Assembly: GCA_965237505.1 (NCBI GenBank)
Contig: CBDEFR010000009.1
Coordinates: forward strand, 1,116,001 to 1,180,000
Length of the DNA stretch: 64,000 bases
Direction: 5' to 3'
Source: NVTR01 sp965237505
Lineage (GTDB): Bacteria > Pseudomonadota > Alphaproteobacteria > Rhodobacterales > Rhodobacteraceae
The notes beneath the pieces are model-generated. The model did no database searches. It was not told the DNA's origin and saw nothing but the letters and a program-made list of their open reading frames with translations. Position 1 is the first letter of the stretch. Each line of letters starts with the position of its first letter. Below are positions 20,194 to 29,101 of this stretch, piece after piece. A program made the translations under genes and the position numbers.

Positions 20194-20320
20194 TGTTTTT
20201 CTCCCCCTATGCAGATTAGAATCAAAACGGTGGTGCGTTTTCATTGAAGCAGGCGCCCACCGCCGCTTAGCAGCGTAGCATGCATCGCAGAATTGTATAT
20301 GTTTTCTGACAACTCTCCCC

Positions 20321-21512
20321 TCTTACCACCCTTCAAAAAATCCAAACTTGCCATAATTTAGGGATTTTCTCATATCCTATGAAGCATCTGCGCAGGAACC
20401 GCAGGCCCTGTTTGAAGAGGGAGCAGAGTGATCTTCGGGTTTTGCGAATCCCCTTTTTTCACCGCTTTCGGCGACTATTTGTTCATCTGCTGCGCCCGTT
20501 GAAACCGCCCAGTACATGGCTATTGCCATGACAAGGATAAGCCTTTCCAGTCGGTCTGGCTTTTTGATTTGGCTTTGCGCGATGCCAAATCCACGGGTCT
20601 TGAAGTCCGAGAACATAGCTTCAATACCCCATCGCATTCCATAATCGAGAACCGTGTATTGTGAAGGCTTTGCATTCATAGCGATGATCCAGGGTTCAGG
20701 GTGACCATCGTCGTGCAATACTCCGATATTCGTAAACACACCTGATCCATAAAGTTCCGCGTTTATAAGCCCTTGCGGCATCAGCTCCCGGATTTCAATG
20801 CAAGACAGCTCGCCACCTTGGTGCTGCAAAGTCAGGTTGCCCTTCAGGCGAATACGATATCCCCAACCAGCGTCCTGACACCAATGGATTAACCTTTCTG
20901 TGCCATAAAATCGATCACCCGTTAACATGACATCAGCCCCTTCAGGCATCCAATCCTGAATGCTGTCCAGTAACTCTTTTTGGAGAGAAAACCCAATATT
21001 GCCTTTTGTCTTGCGCACGCGCCAAGCCACAGGCAAGGCGCGATCACGCATGCGCACTGACAGCATCAAGACTTCATGTCCGTCATTGATATGGCTTTGA
21101 TCCATCATCAAAACGATGGTCTCTCCGTTGGAGGCCAAACGGGTGAATACATCTCCAGCATAGGCCTGCATGATTTCCGCGCAATCAATGTGGGAATTGC
21201 TCAAAACACGGGAACCATACTGGTACCGATGATCTTTTGTGCCGATGTGACGCGGTAAAGCCGCCGATAATTCCATCAAATTCGCACTTCGCACATCAAG
21301 AACGATGCTCGAAAGCAGTGTAAGGCCTTCGCAGCGGGATTTATGAAACTTTGGAAGCCGCTCTATAAAATCAGCCTTGATAGCTTCGTTTACCCCAGAA
21401 AAACCCAATGAAACAACCATACAACATCTCCAATTCTATAACAGGAGACTCCTTGAATCACAGCATGTGGACAGATGGCAAGCTTAATTCGCTAAATTGA
21501 AGGGTGGTAAGC
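20321..21512 (-). mobile_element. IS4-family element
   Basis: 1192 bp, with inverted ends TTACCACCCTTCAA and TTGAAGGGTGGTAA, flanked by the 8-bp direct repeat CTCTCCCC (20313-20320 and 21513-21520). It is inserted upstream of the sugar-binding-protein gene. Confidence 0.88.
20377..21420 (-). CDS. IS4-family transposase
   Basis: 347 residues with an RNase H-like DDE fold: VLMMDQSHINDG holds the first aspartate, MLTGDRFYG the second, and the IS4-type Y-(2)-R-(3)-E-(6)-K signature is YGMRWGIEAMFSDFK. The C terminus is polar. The gene looks intact and fills the element. Confidence 0.92.
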   Translation of the reverse strand: MVVSLGFSGVNEAIKADFIERLPKFHKSRCEGLTLLSSIVLDVRSANLMELSAALPRHIGTKDHRYQYGSRVLSNSHIDCAEIMQAYAGDVFTRLASNGETIVLMMDQSHINDGHEVLMLSVRMRDRALPVAWRVRKTKGNIGFSLQKELLDSIQDWMPEGADVMLTGDRFYGTERLIHWCQDAGWGYRIRLKGNLTLQHQGGELSCIEIRELMPQGLINAELYGSGVFTNIGVLHDDGHPEPWIIAMNAKPSQYTVLDYGMRWGIEAMFSDFKTRGFGIAQSQIKKPDRLERLILVMAIAMYWAVSTGAADEQIVAESGEKRGFAKPEDHSAPSSNRACGSCADAS

Positions 21513-21601
21513 TCTCCCCGGCAGAAACTTGACACAAACGAGCTCATCGCCCAACCGCTCATAGCCGGCATTTGCGCCCTGCAAGATCGCGCCGCCTAAC
21601 A
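21513..21601 (-). other. Possible remnant of a gene upstream of the sugar transporter
   Basis: On the minus strand one frame reads GGAILQGANAGYERLGDELV and continues to KFLPG before meeting IS4. It looks protein-like but no start is seen, and the piece is too short to assign. It would be the native flank of the transporter operon before IS4 inserted. Chance coding is possible. Confidence 0.3.
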
Positions 21602-21701
21602 AGCGGTGGTCGACGACCGCTTAGTGTCTGATCCAAAACTAATTGAGTGATTTCAGCGAGTTGTGATTCAATTGGATTGATAAGATTCGAGGGAGATCAC
21701 A

Positions 21702-21974
21702 ATGGCCTGGACGGAAACCACTCGCGCCCGATATGAACGGCATTCGGGACGCTATGCAAGCGATTTAACTGATCAGGAATGGGGTTTGATCGCGCCATTC
21801 CTGCCGCCGCCTAAAACAACTGGTCGTCCGCGCAGCACGGCGATGCGCGATGTTCTGGATGCCATTTTGTACATCGCCAGCGCCGGGTGTGCGTGGCGTA
21901 TGCTGCCCTATGATTTCCCGCCAGTGTCCACCGTGCGCTACTATTTCTATGGCTGGCGCACTGTTTCACAATAA
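21702..21974 (+). pseudogene. IS5-family transposase, N-terminal fragment
   Basis: The first 85 or so residues of an IS5/IS427-type transposase: YASDLTDQEWGLIAPFLPPP, GRPRSTAMRDVLDAILYI, AGCAWRMLPYDFPPVSTVRY. Homology ends at about YGWR (near 21960), and the frame stops a few codons later. The element start is probably around GTGTCTGATCCAAAACT (near 21624). The catalytic domain is missing. About 45 bp of unassigned sequence, perhaps native flank of the dehydrogenase gene, separates it from IS481. Confidence 0.85.
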
Positions 21975-22003
21975 GGGGCACGTCGACACCCACGCAACAC
22001 GCT

Positions 22004-22990
22004 CTAGTTGTGGAGTCTCATGAGGTTGTTCACGTCCAAGCCTGATCGGCTGATTGGTGTTTTCCTTTTTATGCCGGCATGAGGCCGGTGCCAATTGTAA
22101 TGATGCAGCCAGTACGGCAGCTCGGCTTTTCTTTGCTCTGATGTCTGATAGGCGCGGGCGTAGGCCCATTCACGCAGGGAAGACCGAATGAATCGTTCCG
22201 CTTTGCCGTTTGTTTTGGGTGTGTAAGGTCTGGTGCGGATATGGCGCAGACCAAGCGCTTTACAGGCGGCTCTGAATGCGTGGGATTTATAGCAACTGCC
22301 GTTGTCTGTCATCACCCTTTCGATCCCGATCTCCAGCTTGCGATACCAGGCAACAGCCTCGTTCAGGAAGGCCACCGCGTCTTCCTTGCGTTCCGAGGCC
22401 AGCACCTGGCTGAACCCGAGCCGCGAATAATCGTCTATACAGACGTGCACGAACTCCCAGCCGATGCCGCGGGTGTTGCTCTGGCCGGTGCGGTCGCCGG
22501 TGATGCGATGACCCGTGCGGGTGAACTTGCCCAGCTTCTTGATGTCGATGTGGATTAGGTCGCCGGGGCGGTCGCGTTCGTATCTTACGACCGGCTCGGA
22601 GGGTTCCAGATCGCGCCAGCGGTTCAGGCCGTGGCGGGCCAGAATACGCCCAACCGTGGCGCGCGACACGCCGGTTTCCTCTGCGATTCGCTCCATAATG
22701 CGCCGTTCCCTGCGCAATTGAACAACCCGTGCCTCAACGCTTGCGGGTGTCCGGCCCGGGGTCTGTGACGGGCGGGATGACCTGTCTTGCAACCCTTCCG
22801 ACCCATAATCGCGATATCTTCCGCGCCATTTGTAAACGGTGCGAAGGCTGATCCCCATCGCGCAGGCAACATCGGCAGGGCGTTCGCCTCGTTCAAGGCG
22901 GCGAACCAAAATCTCTCGACCTTTTGGCGCAAGACGGGCATTCTTATGGCTGTTCATTCGGTTCTTCCTCAAGAGCTTCTGTTTTTGCAA
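22004..22990 (-). CDS. IS481-family transposase
   Basis: 328 residues. An N-terminal helix-turn-helix (VACAMGISLRTVYKWRGRY) is followed by a second winged segment and the rve core with LIHIDIKKLG, RVMTDNGSCYK and KAERFIRSSLREW as catalytic acid positions. The TAG stop at 22004-22006 lies in the target-site duplication outside the inverted repeat, so the end of this protein depends on the insertion site. It starts at the ATG at 22990 or a few codons in (MNSHKNARL). Confidence 0.9.
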   Translation of the reverse strand: MQKQKLLRKNRMNSHKNARLAPKGREILVRRLERGERPADVACAMGISLRTVYKWRGRYRDYGSEGLQDRSSRPSQTPGRTPASVEARVVQLRRERRIMERIAEETGVSRATVGRILARHGLNRWRDLEPSEPVVRYERDRPGDLIHIDIKKLGKFTRTGHRITGDRTGQSNTRGIGWEFVHVCIDDYSRLGFSQVLASERKEDAVAFLNEAVAWYRKLEIGIERVMTDNGSCYKSHAFRAACKALGLRHIRTRPYTPKTNGKAERFIRSSLREWAYARAYQTSEQRKAELPYWLHHYNWHRPHAGIKRKTPISRSGLDVNNLMRLHN

Positions 22991-23041
22991 ACTTCAGCTT
23001 CTCAGGTCTGGATCGAATGAACAACCTTGTGAGAACTCACA
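22008..23041 (-). mobile_element. IS481-family element
   Basis: Inverted ends TGTGgAGTcTCAtgAGGTTGTT and TGTGaGTTcTCAcaAGGTTGTT delimit about 1033 bp. TCTAG occurs on both sides (22003-22007, 23042-23046) as a probable 5-bp target duplication, with one extra T at the lower end. It sits exactly at the stop codon of the interrupted SDR gene. Confidence 0.88.
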
Positions 23042-23604
23042 TCTAGATCAGGGTGCCGCCGTCAATATTAAAACACTGGCCCGTCACATAAGAGCTGTCA
23101 TCACTGGCAAGGTATATGCACATGCTGGCAATCTCTTTCGGCGTGCCGAGCCTGCCCATTGGTTGCCGGTCAATGAAAATTTGGCGCGCCTTATCAACAC
23201 CGCCGACTTCTTTGCCCAGGTCGACAATCCGTGCCTCAAGTGACGGCGATTGCGTGGTGCCGGGGTTGACGGCGTTACAACGAATATTAAACGGCAGATA
23301 ATCAATGGCCACGGATTTGGTCAGCCCGATTACTGCCCCTTTTGCTGCACCGTAAGCCGCCCGGTTGGGGAAACCTTTGATGGATGAACAGACCGAAGCA
23401 ATGTTGACGATGCTACCGCCATGCTTTTTCATTTTGCCGATGGCGGCGCGGATCACCAGATAGGCGCTATTCAGTGTGATATTCAGGGTCTTGGCCCATT
23501 CTTCCGGCGGGCAATCTTCAATGGTGCCGTGATGCACATAACCGACCCCATGCACCAGAATATCCACGCGCGGCAAGGTTGTAAAGAACTCGGTAACCGC
23601 GCGC

Positions 23605-24815
23605 CAGGGGAATCGCATGAAGGTTATGTCCGGAGAATTTGCAGTAAGAACCGATTGTTCCATCCGGCCTTTTTGCGCATGACCCTGAGCGATTTTTTAT
23701 CTTTTGCCTTGTTGAGCAGATTCATTGCCATGTGTTTGATGACGGCAAAATTCTTGGGGCCGTGATCCTTACGAACACGGCTGTCATCATCGCGGAATGT
23801 GACGTCGAGCACCCAGTGGAGGCGGTTTTCAATCCCCCAATGGGAGCGTACCGCATGGGCAAAGCGCGGCGCATCTTTCGGTAGAGACGAGATGAAGTAT
23901 CGGGTTTGTTGTGTTGTTTTCCCGTTGCTTTCACGGATCGAGACAACGCGACCAATACTGGTCAGGCCCGCCCAACCCGGATGGCGCTCTTGCAGCCATT
24001 CTATGGTGTCACTCTGGGTGTAGGTCCGGGTCTCAATCCGACCTTTATCGCCATCAACAGTCTGTAACGACGCAGTATTTTCATGCTCCCTCTCTTCAAA
24101 CCACAGTTTCACATCCTCAAAAAGGCTGCTCTGATTTCCCTTGAGCGCCAGCACGTAGTCGGCCCCCTTGTCGCGGATTTTGCAGGCAATCTGGCGTTGG
24201 CACCCCATCGCGTCCAGCGTCACGATCGCGCCCTCAACGTGGAGCAAATCCAAGAGCAATGGAATGTCCTTGATCTCGTTCTTTTTGTGCGCACTTGCCC
24301 GCTGACCCAGTACCAGACGCAGATCATCACAGTAGGCCGAGATCAAATGCAGAGGTGTTTCACCACCGGCCTTTGACCCGCGCATCGTCTTGCCATCGAC
24401 GGCCACAATCGAGCCTTCAACGCGTCCCGCCAGGCCAGCAGCCCATTGCGCAAAGGCTGTACTGAACTTCTCCGGATCAAGCAGCCGAAACACCGTTGAA
24501 AGCGTGTCATGCGAGGGAATGCCGTGCTCAAAAGGGGCCAATTTGCGCAGAAACTTCAGCTTTTCTTCACCATATTCGACAATATCAACGACACTCTCGC
24601 CGCCCGAGACCACCGCACACAGGCTTAAAAGCAGGATCTCATCAAGCGGGTAAAGCACCTTCGCCTGCTGGCGAGGGTCAGGGATGGCCGAAATAACAGA
24701 TTGAAATGATGTAGTCTTTTCCAAAGCAAGTCCTCCAGATGCGTGTTCTGGTGACATTGAATCAGACGTTGATGCACGTAGCAAACACGGGCCAGCTATT
24801 CATGCGATACCCCTG
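23605..24815 (-). mobile_element. ISAs1-family element with 10-bp target duplication
   Basis: 1211 bp between CAGGGGAATCGCATGAA (23605) and its inverted TTCATGCGATACCCCTG (ending 24815). The 10-bp repeat AACCGCGCGC flanks it (23595-23604 and 24816-24825), as expected for the family. Confidence 0.95.
23624..24757 (-). CDS. ISAs1-family transposase
   Basis: About 377 residues from MSPEHASGG (an ATG at 24784 is possible). The DDE core shows IVAVDGKTMRGS, IVTLDAMGCQRQ and SHWGIENRLHWVLDV, the hallmark sequences of the ISAs1/H-repeat group. The N-terminal DDE_Tnp_1-associated domain (ISAIPDPRQQAKVLYPLDEI) is present. It appears complete and is probably functional. Confidence 0.95.
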   Translation of the reverse strand: MSPEHASGGLALEKTTSFQSVISAIPDPRQQAKVLYPLDEILLLSLCAVVSGGESVVDIVEYGEEKLKFLRKLAPFEHGIPSHDTLSTVFRLLDPEKFSTAFAQWAAGLAGRVEGSIVAVDGKTMRGSKAGGETPLHLISAYCDDLRLVLGQRASAHKKNEIKDIPLLLDLLHVEGAIVTLDAMGCQRQIACKIRDKGADYVLALKGNQSSLFEDVKLWFEEREHENTASLQTVDGDKGRIETRTYTQSDTIEWLQERHPGWAGLTSIGRVVSIRESNGKTTQQTRYFISSLPKDAPRFAHAVRSHWGIENRLHWVLDVTFRDDDSRVRKDHGPKNFAVIKHMAMNLLNKAKDKKSLRVMRKKAGWNNRFLLQILRT

Positions 24816-24988
24816 AACCGCGCGCTCATCGGTGCAATCAACCACAACCGGGGTCATGTCGGTCATGTCTTTCAATGTGTCCGGGTTTTTGTCGAGCGCG
24901 TAGACTTTGGCCCCGCGTTTCGCCAGACCTTCGGCAGTTGCCCGCCCTATGCCCTGGCCTGCGGCGGTGCCGACAGCGATTTTATCTT

Positions 24989-26293
24989 TCATACTCTGTC
25001 CCTTATGTGGAGCGGCGTTCCCCCCAGCCCCCGCGTGATGCTGCCATCTGTTGGCAACAGAGGAATGAGGCAGGCCTGCAGCGCGTGGTACAAGTCGGGT
25101 TTACCAGTGAATACGCGGCCCACCGGGCGCAGATCACTGTCCAGTTCCGGGAACCAGCCGCCCTGTAGGTGGTCAATCAGGTGGGCGTCAACAAACCCCC
25201 AGATGCGGCGATACCAGATTTCATACAGCGGGTCATTGCAATGAGAGGTTAAAACGGCAGCGGCACCAATACTCTCGGCACAGGGCCACCAAAAGCGGTC
25301 GGCCTGATCCGGTGTGTCACCCCAAGTAAGCGTATAGAAAAATCCGCCGGTTTCGCGGTTCCAACCCGTATTGACAGCGTTCAGAAACAGGTTTTTTGCG
25401 GCCTGGGGCATCCAGTCGGCGCGCCGCCCACCCAGTTCCCAAAGCTGGATCAACAGCCGCGCCCATTCCAGCGCATGACCGGGCGTGGTGCCTGCGGGCC
25501 GGAACATCGGATCGCCAACATAGGCACGGTCAACCTGCCAGTCTGCGTCAAAATGTTCGGCAACCCGCCAGCCCTGTTGTCGGGCGTGGCGGTTGATAAT
25601 CAATTCGGCGATACTGCCCGCCATATCCAGATAGGTTTGCTTGCCTGTGGCTTCATTGGTGGCCATCAGGGCCTCGGTCAGATGCATGTTTGAGTTCTGG
25701 CCGCGATAGTCGCTTATGGCCTGCCAGTCGGCGCTGTATTCTTCACTTGTGGCGCCCTTGTCAGATTCCCAGAACCGGGAAAGCAGCACCTCGCTGACTT
25801 CATTCAACAGACGATCGGCATTCGGGTGACCGACTGATTTTGCCGAAGCTGCGGCCAATAGCACAAACGCGTGGCCATAGGCCAATTTGCCCGAATTGGT
25901 GACATTGCTGTCGTCCACCCCCCAGAAATACCCCGCATTTTTCGCGTCCCGGTGGCGGGTCCACAGGAAATCCATGCCATGGTCGATAATGTCATCGGCG
26001 CCGGGGCGGCCCAATAGTTTAGCAATAGCAAAGCAATGCACCATGCGGCTTGTATCGTGCAACTGGCGTTCGCACCCGTTATGGCCGGGATCTGGCGGCA
26101 ATGGCCGCCCGGTATTGTCCAGCGTATGGAAACCGCCCGCCGTGTTGATAACATTGGGCTGGAAAAAATCGAACAGCGCGGCGGCCTGTGCCATTAACCA
26201 CTGCCTGTGGCCGGGGCGCTTGACAAAATTTTGCCCGCCGGTTTCCGCCCAGTCTGGCAGGTTTTCTACTGGCAAGTCAGAACCTTCCTTCAT
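24989..26293 (-). CDS. AGE-family sugar epimerase/isomerase
   Basis: 434 residues of the N-acylglucosamine 2-epimerase family, an (alpha/alpha)6 barrel. Typical blocks are DTSRMVHCFAIAKLLG, NSNMHLTEALMATNEATG, RVAEHFDADWQVD and GTTPGHALEWARLLIQLWELG, with histidines at catalytic positions. The family interconverts aldoses and ketoses such as mannose/fructose, or epimerises sugars at C2. Its start overlaps the SMP-30 stop and its stop overlaps the next SDR start, so it is translationally coupled in a sugar catabolic operon. The substrate is not determined. Confidence 0.88.
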   Translation of the reverse strand: MKEGSDLPVENLPDWAETGGQNFVKRPGHRQWLMAQAAALFDFFQPNVINTAGGFHTLDNTGRPLPPDPGHNGCERQLHDTSRMVHCFAIAKLLGRPGADDIIDHGMDFLWTRHRDAKNAGYFWGVDDSNVTNSGKLAYGHAFVLLAAASAKSVGHPNADRLLNEVSEVLLSRFWESDKGATSEEYSADWQAISDYRGQNSNMHLTEALMATNEATGKQTYLDMAGSIAELIINRHARQQGWRVAEHFDADWQVDRAYVGDPMFRPAGTTPGHALEWARLLIQLWELGGRRADWMPQAAKNLFLNAVNTGWNRETGGFFYTLTWGDTPDQADRFWWPCAESIGAAAVLTSHCNDPLYEIWYRRIWGFVDAHLIDHLQGGWFPELDSDLRPVGRVFTGKPDLYHALQACLIPLLPTDGSITRGLGGTPLHIRDRV

Positions 26294-27228
26294 GTTTGTG
26301 AAGACGACATAGTCGGATCGGCCCCATTTGTGCGCAGGTACACTGAATACAGGCTCTGAGTGGCGCAGATATAAAGCCGGTTACGTTTGGGTCCGCCAAA
26401 TTCCACATTGGCGGCGGCCTCGGGCAATTTTATCTTGCCCAGCAAACACCCGTCCGGCGCATAGCATTGAACCCCGTCGCCGGTACTGGTCCAAATATTG
26501 CCAGCAATATCAAACCGGAACCCATCAAACACACCTGTGTCACACGTGGCAAATACCTCCCCCCCGGGCACCAGCGATTTGCCATCCGCAGCAACGTTCA
26601 GAACACGGATATGGCGGGGACCGTCAGGATTATGGCTCAAACCGGTATCAGAGACATAAAGCCGGGTCTCATCATGGTTGAATGCCAGGCCATTCGGTTG
26701 GGAAAAATCCGTAGACATTGCGGTAATTTCCCCCGTCTCAGGATCAATGCGATAGACGTACGAGGCCCCGATTTCGCTGATCGCTTGATGGCCTTCATAG
26801 TCGCTATCGATGCCGTAGGTTGGATCGGTGAACCAGATAGAACCGTCGGATTTTACCACCACATCATTTGGCGAATTCAGCCGCTTGCCCGAGTAGGACG
26901 ACGCCAGATCTGTGATCGATCCGTCATGTTCGATCCGCGAAACCCGCCGCCTACCATGTTCACAGGACACGACACGACCGGCCCGGTCCAAGGTGCGCCC
27001 ATTCTGAAAACCGCTGCGATCAGAAAATACCGTAACCTCGCCGGTCTGTTCGTCAAAGCGCATCACCCGGTCGTTCGGGATGTCGGAAAACAACAGATAG
27101 TGCGCGGCTGGGACATAGGCCGACCCTTCTGTCCAGCGCGCGCCTGTCCACAGTTTTTCCACATGAACATTCTCAAAGACAAGAGCCGTGAACCGGGGGT
27201 CCAGAACTTCAAACCAATCCGTCAGCAT
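26290..27228 (-). CDS. SMP-30/gluconolactonase-family lactonase
   Basis: 312 residues, a six-bladed beta-propeller metal-dependent lactonase. Visible are EGSAYVPAAHYLLFSDIPNDR, SCEHGRRRVSRIE, LNSPNDVVVKSDGSIWFTDP and QPNGLAFNHDETRLYVSDTG, which supply the Glu, Asn and Asp metal ligands. The family hydrolyses sugar lactones to the acids, here feeding the acid dehydratase encoded upstream. It overlaps the kinase gene by 7 bp and the epimerase gene by 4 bp. Confidence 0.92.
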   Translation of the reverse strand: MLTDWFEVLDPRFTALVFENVHVEKLWTGARWTEGSAYVPAAHYLLFSDIPNDRVMRFDEQTGEVTVFSDRSGFQNGRTLDRAGRVVSCEHGRRRVSRIEHDGSITDLASSYSGKRLNSPNDVVVKSDGSIWFTDPTYGIDSDYEGHQAISEIGASYVYRIDPETGEITAMSTDFSQPNGLAFNHDETRLYVSDTGLSHNPDGPRHIRVLNVAADGKSLVPGGEVFATCDTGVFDGFRFDIAGNIWTSTGDGVQCYAPDGCLLGKIKLPEAAANVEFGGPKRNRLYICATQSLYSVYLRTNGADPTMSSSQT

Positions 27229-27890
27229 GAAAGCGTTACCTTATCCGAAGCGGCGACCCCACCCGTTTCTTCCAGCTTGATATCGGCAGGCAAGGAATTA
27301 CGAATGACCAGTTTTGCGTTTGTGATATCGTTGCCGCGCGCGCGCTTGTTGGCGGCATCCGGATCCAGACCATGGTCAAGCCAGCGTTGGATCAAGCGTT
27401 TTTCTAGTGTTTCGATAGGGACATCAAGAGAGACCGAAAGATCAAAAAAGCCCACCAGTTGCGCCCATTCGGCGCGATCAAGCAACAGGTAATTGCCTTC
27501 TACAATCACAATTTCAACGGCCGCGCTGATCAGCCGGCCACCGGCACGGGCAACATCCAGATCACGGTCAAAAACCGGAATGATTACGTCCTTGTCGCCG
27601 GGGCCTATCCGGTTCAGCAGGGCGGCGAAACCGTCGGCGTCGAACGTCTGTGGCGCACCCTTTACGGCAAGCAAATCACGTTCTTCCAGTATCGCGTTAT
27701 CAAGATGAAACCCGTCCATTGGCAACACCGCCGCACAGTATCCATCCGCCCTGTTCAGCCTGTCGCACAAAGCATCGGCCAGGGTCGATTTTCCAGCCCC
27801 AGGTGCCCCAGTAATCGCCACGATAAACCGCTGGCCCGGTTGTTTGCGCGCGGCAAGGGCTTTTACAATGGTGTCCACAGATTTCTTCAA
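27222..27890 (-). CDS. Uridine kinase-like P-loop kinase (YggC/PanK-like family)
   Basis: 222 residues. Walker A is ITGAPGAGKSTLAD at about residues 26-39, followed by LPMDGFHLDNAIL and VPVFDRDLD-like sequence (IPVFDRDLDVA), then VEGNYLLLD. This is the fructose-transport or sugar-associated P-loop kinase group often found beside sugar importers. It probably phosphorylates a sugar or sugar acid. It overlaps uxuA by 4 bp (ATGA) and the SMP-30 gene by 7 bp, so it belongs to the operon. Confidence 0.88.
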   Translation of the reverse strand: MKKSVDTIVKALAARKQPGQRFIVAITGAPGAGKSTLADALCDRLNRADGYCAAVLPMDGFHLDNAILEERDLLAVKGAPQTFDADGFAALLNRIGPGDKDVIIPVFDRDLDVARAGGRLISAAVEIVIVEGNYLLLDRAEWAQLVGFFDLSVSLDVPIETLEKRLIQRWLDHGLDPDAANKRARGNDITNAKLVIRNSLPADIKLEETGGVAASDKVTLSC

Positions 27891-29092
27891 AACGCGAATT
27901 CCTCAATCGCCAACATCGCGCCGCGCAGTTCTGCCAACCCCCGTAGTCTGCCGATGGCGGTGTAACCCGGATTGCCCCCGGACCGAATATCGCTCAACAA
28001 TTCGTGGCCGTGATCCGGGCGCATGGGGATGCTTGTCACGGGTTCGCCTGCCGATGTGCGACGGGCCTCTTCCTCGACCAGGGCTTTGATCACATGCAGC
28101 ATATTGCCTGACCCAGCCAAGTGATCATCCTCGTGAAACGTGCAGGGCACACCATCTGTTTCGCGCCGGACACTGCGCAAATGAGCAAAATGGATACGCG
28201 CTCCAAACTCCCGTACCATTTCGGGCAGGTCATTATCTGCGCGCGCGCCTAGCGACCCGGTGCAAAATGTCATGCCGTTCGCCGGCAAATCAACAGCGTC
28301 AAACATCGCCCGATAATCAGCAGCCGTTGACATGATGCGCGGCAGACCAAGAATGAGAAACGGCGGATCATCGGGATGACACGCAAGGCGGATACCAATT
28401 TCTTGCGCCAGTGGGGCGATTTCAGACAGGAAATCCACGTGGTATTGTCGCAGTTGATCCGCGCTGACACCATCCCAGACGGCAAGGCGGTCGGAAAACT
28501 CGGCCAGGCTCCAGCTTTCACCCGAACCGGGCAGCCCGGCCGTCAGGGTGTTGCTGAGCGTGGCCCTACGCCCGTCATCCATCTTGGCAAAGCGCGCCTG
28601 CGCCTGCGCGACGGTTTCATCAGAGTAGGATTGGGCCGCCCCCTTGCGCCGAAGTATATGAATATCAAAGGCCGCCAAATCGATCACATCAAAACGCAGC
28701 GCTAGACCGGTATTGCCGTGCTTCCATTTCAGATCGGTGCGGGTCCAGTCCAGAACAGGCATGGTGTGATAGGCCACTACTTCAACACCCGCTGTCGCAA
28801 GGTTCCGAAGGGTCTGTTTGTAATTGTCCAGCTGCACCCGCCAATCACCAGTGCGCGCCTTGATATCGTCGCTGATAAAGACGCTTTCCACTACATCCCA
28901 GACTAGGCTGCTGCCTGACCCATCCGGTAGTTGTGAAATTTCCGCTTTGCGCTTTTCAATCTTTGCAGACGTCCAGACATCACCGGGCGTGACATGGTGC
29001 AGGGCGGTGACAATCCCCTCTACACCAGCCTGTTTGATATCCCCCAAGCTGACCGGATCGTCTGGTCCATACCATCGCCATGTCTGTTTCAT
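27887..29092 (-). CDS. uxuA: Mannonate dehydratase
   Basis: 401 residues, the normal length of UxuA, which converts D-mannonate to 2-keto-3-deoxy-D-gluconate and water with a divalent metal. Recognisable are WRWYGPDDPVSLGDIKQAG at the N terminus, GIVTALHHVTPGDVW, RLACHPDDPPFLILGLPRI, CTGSLGARADNDLP and MRPDHGHELLSD at the C terminus, with His, Cys and Asp ligands. It lies 9 bp after the SDR gene and overlaps the kinase. It anchors the operon to hexuronate or mannonate breakdown. Confidence 0.95.
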   Translation of the reverse strand: MKQTWRWYGPDDPVSLGDIKQAGVEGIVTALHHVTPGDVWTSAKIEKRKAEISQLPDGSGSSLVWDVVESVFISDDIKARTGDWRVQLDNYKQTLRNLATAGVEVVAYHTMPVLDWTRTDLKWKHGNTGLALRFDVIDLAAFDIHILRRKGAAQSYSDETVAQAQARFAKMDDGRRATLSNTLTAGLPGSGESWSLAEFSDRLAVWDGVSADQLRQYHVDFLSEIAPLAQEIGIRLACHPDDPPFLILGLPRIMSTAADYRAMFDAVDLPANGMTFCTGSLGARADNDLPEMVREFGARIHFAHLRSVRRETDGVPCTFHEDDHLAGSGNMLHVIKALVEEEARRTSAGEPVTSIPMRPDHGHELLSDIRSGGNPGYTAIGRLRGLAELRGAMLAIEEFAF

Positions 29093-29101
29093 TTCATGCC
29101 C

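Larger units (their letters stand above)
23043..24992 (-). pseudogene. SDR dehydrogenase (2-keto-3-deoxy-fuconate dehydrogenase-like), split by ISAs1
   Basis: Two parts of one short-chain dehydrogenase flank ISAs1. The 5' part (24826-24992) has the cofactor motif TAAGQGIG. The 3' part (23043-23604) has NIASVCSSIKG, the active-site Y-x-x-x-K in YGAAKGAVIG, and NPGTTQSPSLEARI. Removing ISAs1 and one copy of the 10-bp repeat leaves 729 bp, exactly 243 codons in one frame. It resembles NAD-dependent dehydrogenases of 2-keto-3-deoxy-sugar acids. It overlaps the AGE epimerase stop by 4 bp, making it the last gene of the sugar-acid operon. Precise loss of the IS would restore it. Confidence 0.88.
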
